Shown: positions 14,237 to 16,203 of the stretch, one piece after another | Layout: each line of letters starts with the position of its first letter | How positions within the stretch are numbered: position 1 is the stretch's first letter | Made by a program: the position numbers and the translations under genes | The notes under the pieces: model-generated | The model's input: only the letters and a program-made list of their open reading frames with translations | Told to the model about the DNA's origin: nothing | Database searches by the model: none | Assembly (NCBI GenBank): GCA_948788915.1 | Contig: CAQFOZ010000046.1 | Location: 1-16,203, forward strand | DNA length: 16,203 nt | Direction: 5' to 3' | Origin: an uncultured Muribaculaceae bacterium | GTDB lineage: Bacteria > Bacteroidota > Bacteroidia > Bacteroidales > Muribaculaceae

Positions 14237-15457
14237 TCAAGAACGGCATTGCGACCGCGCATAGGCGGAGGTGATAAATGCTGTGGCCAGCCCGATGATT
14301 GCTATCGGAATAAGGGTAAAGAGTATGTCCGTATATTCCAAAGCTACGGGGTAAGATTTAATCACCAATGCGCCGGGATCTCCTGCGATTTTGATAAATC
14401 CGTATTTTTGTTGTGCAAGGCATAGGATTACGCCTCCGATAATCCCGCTTATTCCGCCTATGCTTGTGATAAATAGACTTTCCCAGAAAAATATGGAACC
14501 TATTTTGTGCATGTCCAGTCCAAGAGCCCTGAGAGTGGATAAGGAGTTTTTCTTTTCAAGCACAAGCATGGAGAGAGATGAGATTATATTGAATGAAGCT
14601 ATAATCAGAATGAAGAACAGAAGCAGGAAAGTGATCCATTTTTCTATTTGAACCATCCTGAAATCCATTTCTTGTTGGCGGGCGCGGTCTTTAACTGTGA
14701 ATTCTGGCCCGAGCAAAGAGGACAATGCCTTGACCGCATCTTCAGGATTCGTTCCTGCTTTCAGGCTTATCTCTATGGCAGATGCCTCGGTATCGTATTG
14801 CAGGAGCTCTGCTACAGTATTGTAATCGGTTATTACCAGATCTTCATCAAAACGTTTTTGGTTCGATTGGAAAATATGGTCAATATATATTGAATCGGTT
14901 ATGAAAGATGCTGCCGGGTTTGCAAGATTAACCCTGCCATGCCTCTTAGGGGTAAATAATATAAGGTCGTCTCCCGGATATATGTGCAATGTAGATGCCA
15001 CGCCAACTGAGACATATGATTCCGGTGTGCCCGCTAAACTTTCATCGTTATTCAGAAGAACAGAATCAAGATTAATGATTTTTCGGTATGCGTCAATGTC
15101 GACCCCTTTTAAAGTTATAGGCATTTCGCGTGTCCCTTTCAAGGCAAGTGCATTGTCGGTTATTGTCGGGATGGCGGTCTCTACGATATCCGATTTCATT
15201 ATTTCCTTTGCAATCTTGCCGGCATTGTCGAACACTTTACCTTTGGCCGGAGTCACAATTATGTCCGGAGACATTCGGTCAAGCCGGTCTGCGATAGAAT
15301 TTCTGAATCCATTAAAAACAGATAACACACATATCATAGATGCTGTGGCTATTGCCATGCCGACAATAGCTACAACAGATATGGCTCCCACGGCATTATG
15401 GGATTTTTTTGATATGAGGTAACGCCACGCCAGACGCGGAGTCAAAAATTGTCTCAT
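14237..15457 (-). CDS. LolC/LolE-type lipoprotein-release permease (FtsX family)
   Basis: Members of this family form the membrane part of the LolCDE ABC complex that extracts outer-membrane lipoproteins from the inner membrane. The 406 residues have the expected four helices: helix 1 at about 22-50 (AVGAISVVAIVGMAIATAS), a large periplasmic domain at about 50-270, then helices at about 272-298, 320-347 and 372-396. Further signatures are the N-terminal AWRYL segment and the cytoplasmic LEKKNSLSTLRALGLD loop. No LolD ATPase is in the window. In Bacteroidales the gene commonly follows rbfA as far as I recall, and it does so here. Its ATG lies directly against repeat copy 3; without that insertion the ATG would overlap the rbfA stop as ATGA. 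The C-terminus (AYARSQCRS) is short and the stop is 4 nt from the miniature repeat. Confidence 0.87.
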   Translation of the reverse strand: MRQFLTPRLAWRYLISKKSHNAVGAISVVAIVGMAIATASMICVLSVFNGFRNSIADRLDRMSPDIIVTPAKGKVFDNAGKIAKEIMKSDIVETAIPTITDNALALKGTREMPITLKGVDIDAYRKIINLDSVLLNNDESLAGTPESYVSVGVASTLHIYPGDDLILFTPKRHGRVNLANPAASFITDSIYIDHIFQSNQKRFDEDLVITDYNTVAELLQYDTEASAIEISLKAGTNPEDAVKALSSLLGPEFTVKDRARQQEMDFRMVQIEKWITFLLLFFILIIASFNIISSLSMLVLEKKNSLSTLRALGLDMHKIGSIFFWESLFITSIGGISGIIGGVILCLAQQKYGFIKIAGDPGALVIKSYPVALEYTDILFTLIPIAIIGLATAFITSAYARSQCRS

Positions 15458-15458
15458 T

Positions 15459-15672
15459 GAAGTGATTTAAACTTTTTTCATCGTTAAGCTGCGTTAAGAT
15501 TTTGAGGATATTTTACATATTGAGGAAGGAGCAAGTCTGGGAGCCGAACTTCGGCCGGGCTATGTGACTGACGAAATATGGGAAATATACCAAAATATTA
15601 ATGAAGATTGATGATGAAGAAAACATATTTTCACATTCTTTTATTTTTTCGTAAAAAAGTTTAAATCACTTC
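15459..15672 (+). mobile_element. MITE-like repeat, full copy 3 (214 bp, variant apex)
   Basis: Same orientation and ends as copies 1 and 2, with ATT at 15456-15458 and 15673-15675 as a 3-bp target duplication. It is 21 bp longer because the CATAGC/GCTATG cap is replaced by a GC-richer hairpin: GCCGAA (15543-15548) with TTCGGC (15550-15555), extended by AGTCTG (15534-15539) with CGGGCT (15556-15561). It sits exactly between rbfA and the permease gene. It supplies two bases of the rbfA stop codon, and the duplicated ATT preserves the permease start codon. Confidence 0.85.
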
Positions 15673-16015
15673 ATTTGTTATCTGAGGCGAGAAGACGGTC
15701 TATGTTGTCAATGTAGTCAAGGGAGTCGTCAAGATAGAACTGAAGGTCCGGACATTTGCGTAATACCGATTTAACGGACTGTGCCAGCTCATATCTTACT
15801 GTTTTTGACTGCGTACGTATGTTTTCCAGAATTTCAGTGCTTTTCTCTGGCGGAAAGATACTCAGGTAAGCTTTTGCAATGCTGAGATCCGGGGAGACAC
15901 GTACTGTGCTTACTGTTACCAATACATTTCCCATCGCGGCAGTCTGGCGACGGAATATTTCGCTGAGCTCTTTTTGAACCAGTCGTGATATTTTTGCTAT
16001 TCTTTTACCTTCCAT
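15671..16015 (-). CDS. rbfA: Ribosome-binding factor A
   Basis: RbfA binds the 30S subunit late in assembly and helps mature the 5' end of 16S rRNA; it is important in cold growth. The 114-residue protein is of normal length and shows the KH-type fold pattern: MEGKRIAKISRLVQKELSEIF at the N-terminus, VTVSTVRVSPDLSIAKAYLSIFP (about 33-55) and RKCPDLQFYLDDSLDYIDNIDRLL at the C-terminus, where bacterial RbfA has the conserved R-x-x-P-x-L-x-F-x-x-D-x-S block. The stop TGA is formed by the host T plus GA from the end of repeat copy 3. The start is 48 nt after the stop of the O-methyltransferase gene, so the two are probably cotranscribed. Confidence 0.95.
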   Translation of the reverse strand: MEGKRIAKISRLVQKELSEIFRRQTAAMGNVLVTVSTVRVSPDLSIAKAYLSIFPPEKSTEILENIRTQSKTVRYELAQSVKSVLRKCPDLQFYLDDSLDYIDNIDRLLASDNK

Positions 16016-16063
16016 AATAATCTCTGTTTTTTTATTCTAAAACGTACAAGAATCAAATTTCGT

Positions 16064-16203
16064 TTATTTTGAGGACCCCGGGGATATTTCTCTCTTTCCC
16101 CTTTTGCGGATAAGTGTGACACCGTCACGAATGGGTATAATGACATTTTCAATGTCGTCCCTTCGGGCAATCATGTCGTTGAAAGCCATTATTCCAGCTG
16201 TCT
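16064..16203 (-). CDS. SAM-dependent O-methyltransferase, C-terminal fragment (cut by window edge)
   Basis: An open minus-strand frame enters from the right edge and ends at TAA 16064-16066. The 45 visible codons read T-A-G-I-M-A-F-N-D-M-I-A-R-R-D-D, then VIIPIRDGVTLIRKRGK, then a short tail. The FND...RD...PIRDGVTLIRK pattern is the usual C-terminus of the caffeoyl-CoA-type O-methyltransferase family (class I fold), where the final strands read 'lPlrDGltl'. The upstream part with the SAM-binding site is outside the window, so substrate and full length cannot be judged. It lies before rbfA, a pairing I recall from other Bacteroidales. Confidence 0.65.
   Translation of the reverse strand, partial: TAGIMAFNDMIARRDDIENVIIPIRDGVTLIRKRGKREISPGSSK

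Noticed and set aside
14220..14260. A -1 frame at the permease 3' end that would read R-N-A-V-L-D-N-E-V-I-stop into the miniature repeat, suggesting a frameshift.
   Set aside because: The existing frame is complete with four helices and near-normal length; I cannot show from sequence alone that the other frame is ancestral.
1..16203. CRISPR arrays, tRNA or rRNA genes, toxin-antitoxin or anti-phage gene clusters.
   Set aside because: I saw no regularly spaced repeats, no cloverleaf sequences and no recognisable defence-gene set in this window.

Overview
The window looks like a chromosomal segment of a Bacteroidales bacterium, plausibly Muribaculaceae or a close relative. The evidence is a set of Bacteroidetes-type gene families (LptE-like lipoprotein, receiver-less sigma-54 activator, large YfhO membrane protein, secreted GH2 enzyme beside galK/galM), Bacteroidetes-style promoters (TTTG/TTG, 19-20 nt spacer, TAnnTTTG), and mid-range GC with AT-rich gaps. 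The family assignment is an inference; no rRNA or other marker gene is present.

Layout. (1) Positions 1-2469, minus strand: an operon-like run of sigma-54 activator, lptE, an unrecognised conserved protein and secG (cut by the window edge). The activator and lptE overlap by ATGA. (2) 2711-4201, plus strand: a solitary, probably 3'-shortened phage portal protein gene with no other phage gene around it, followed by a strong intrinsic terminator. (3) 4323-9247, plus strand: a galactose module made of a promoter, a secreted GH2 beta-galactosidase-like enzyme, galK and galM. It would release galactose in the periplasm, phosphorylate it in the cytoplasm and interconvert its anomers. No sugar transporter is in the module. 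(4) 9296-16203, minus strand: a tail-to-tail arrangement with galM, then, reading leftwards from the right edge, an O-methyltransferase (partial), rbfA, a LolC/E-type permease, an Lrp/AsnC regulator, a YfhO-family membrane protein, a short degenerate methyltransferase-like protein and xerD.

The most notable feature is a family of short transposon-like repeats. Three near-identical full copies (193, 193 and 214 bp at 6861, 10829 and 15459) share 17-20 bp terminal inverted repeats, and each is flanked by a 3-bp AT-only duplication (TAA, ATT, ATT). A 31-bp miniature made almost only of the two ends lies at 14202. No transposase is in the window, so these look like MITEs. Removing each full copy plus one duplication restores a plausible ancestral junction: a tight beta-galactosidase/galK operon, an ATGA overlap of rbfA with the permease gene, and a YfhO gene ending two codons later. 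All three full insertions fall within the last two sense codons or the stop codon of a gene, and the miniature lies 4 nt past a stop. Inside the ends is a second, imperfect hairpin of about 44 bp whose arm differences are mostly G-T on the plus strand, hinting that one strand folds as RNA or single-stranded DNA. The elements supply new stop codons to two host genes and have opened about 180-210 bp gaps in formerly compact operons.
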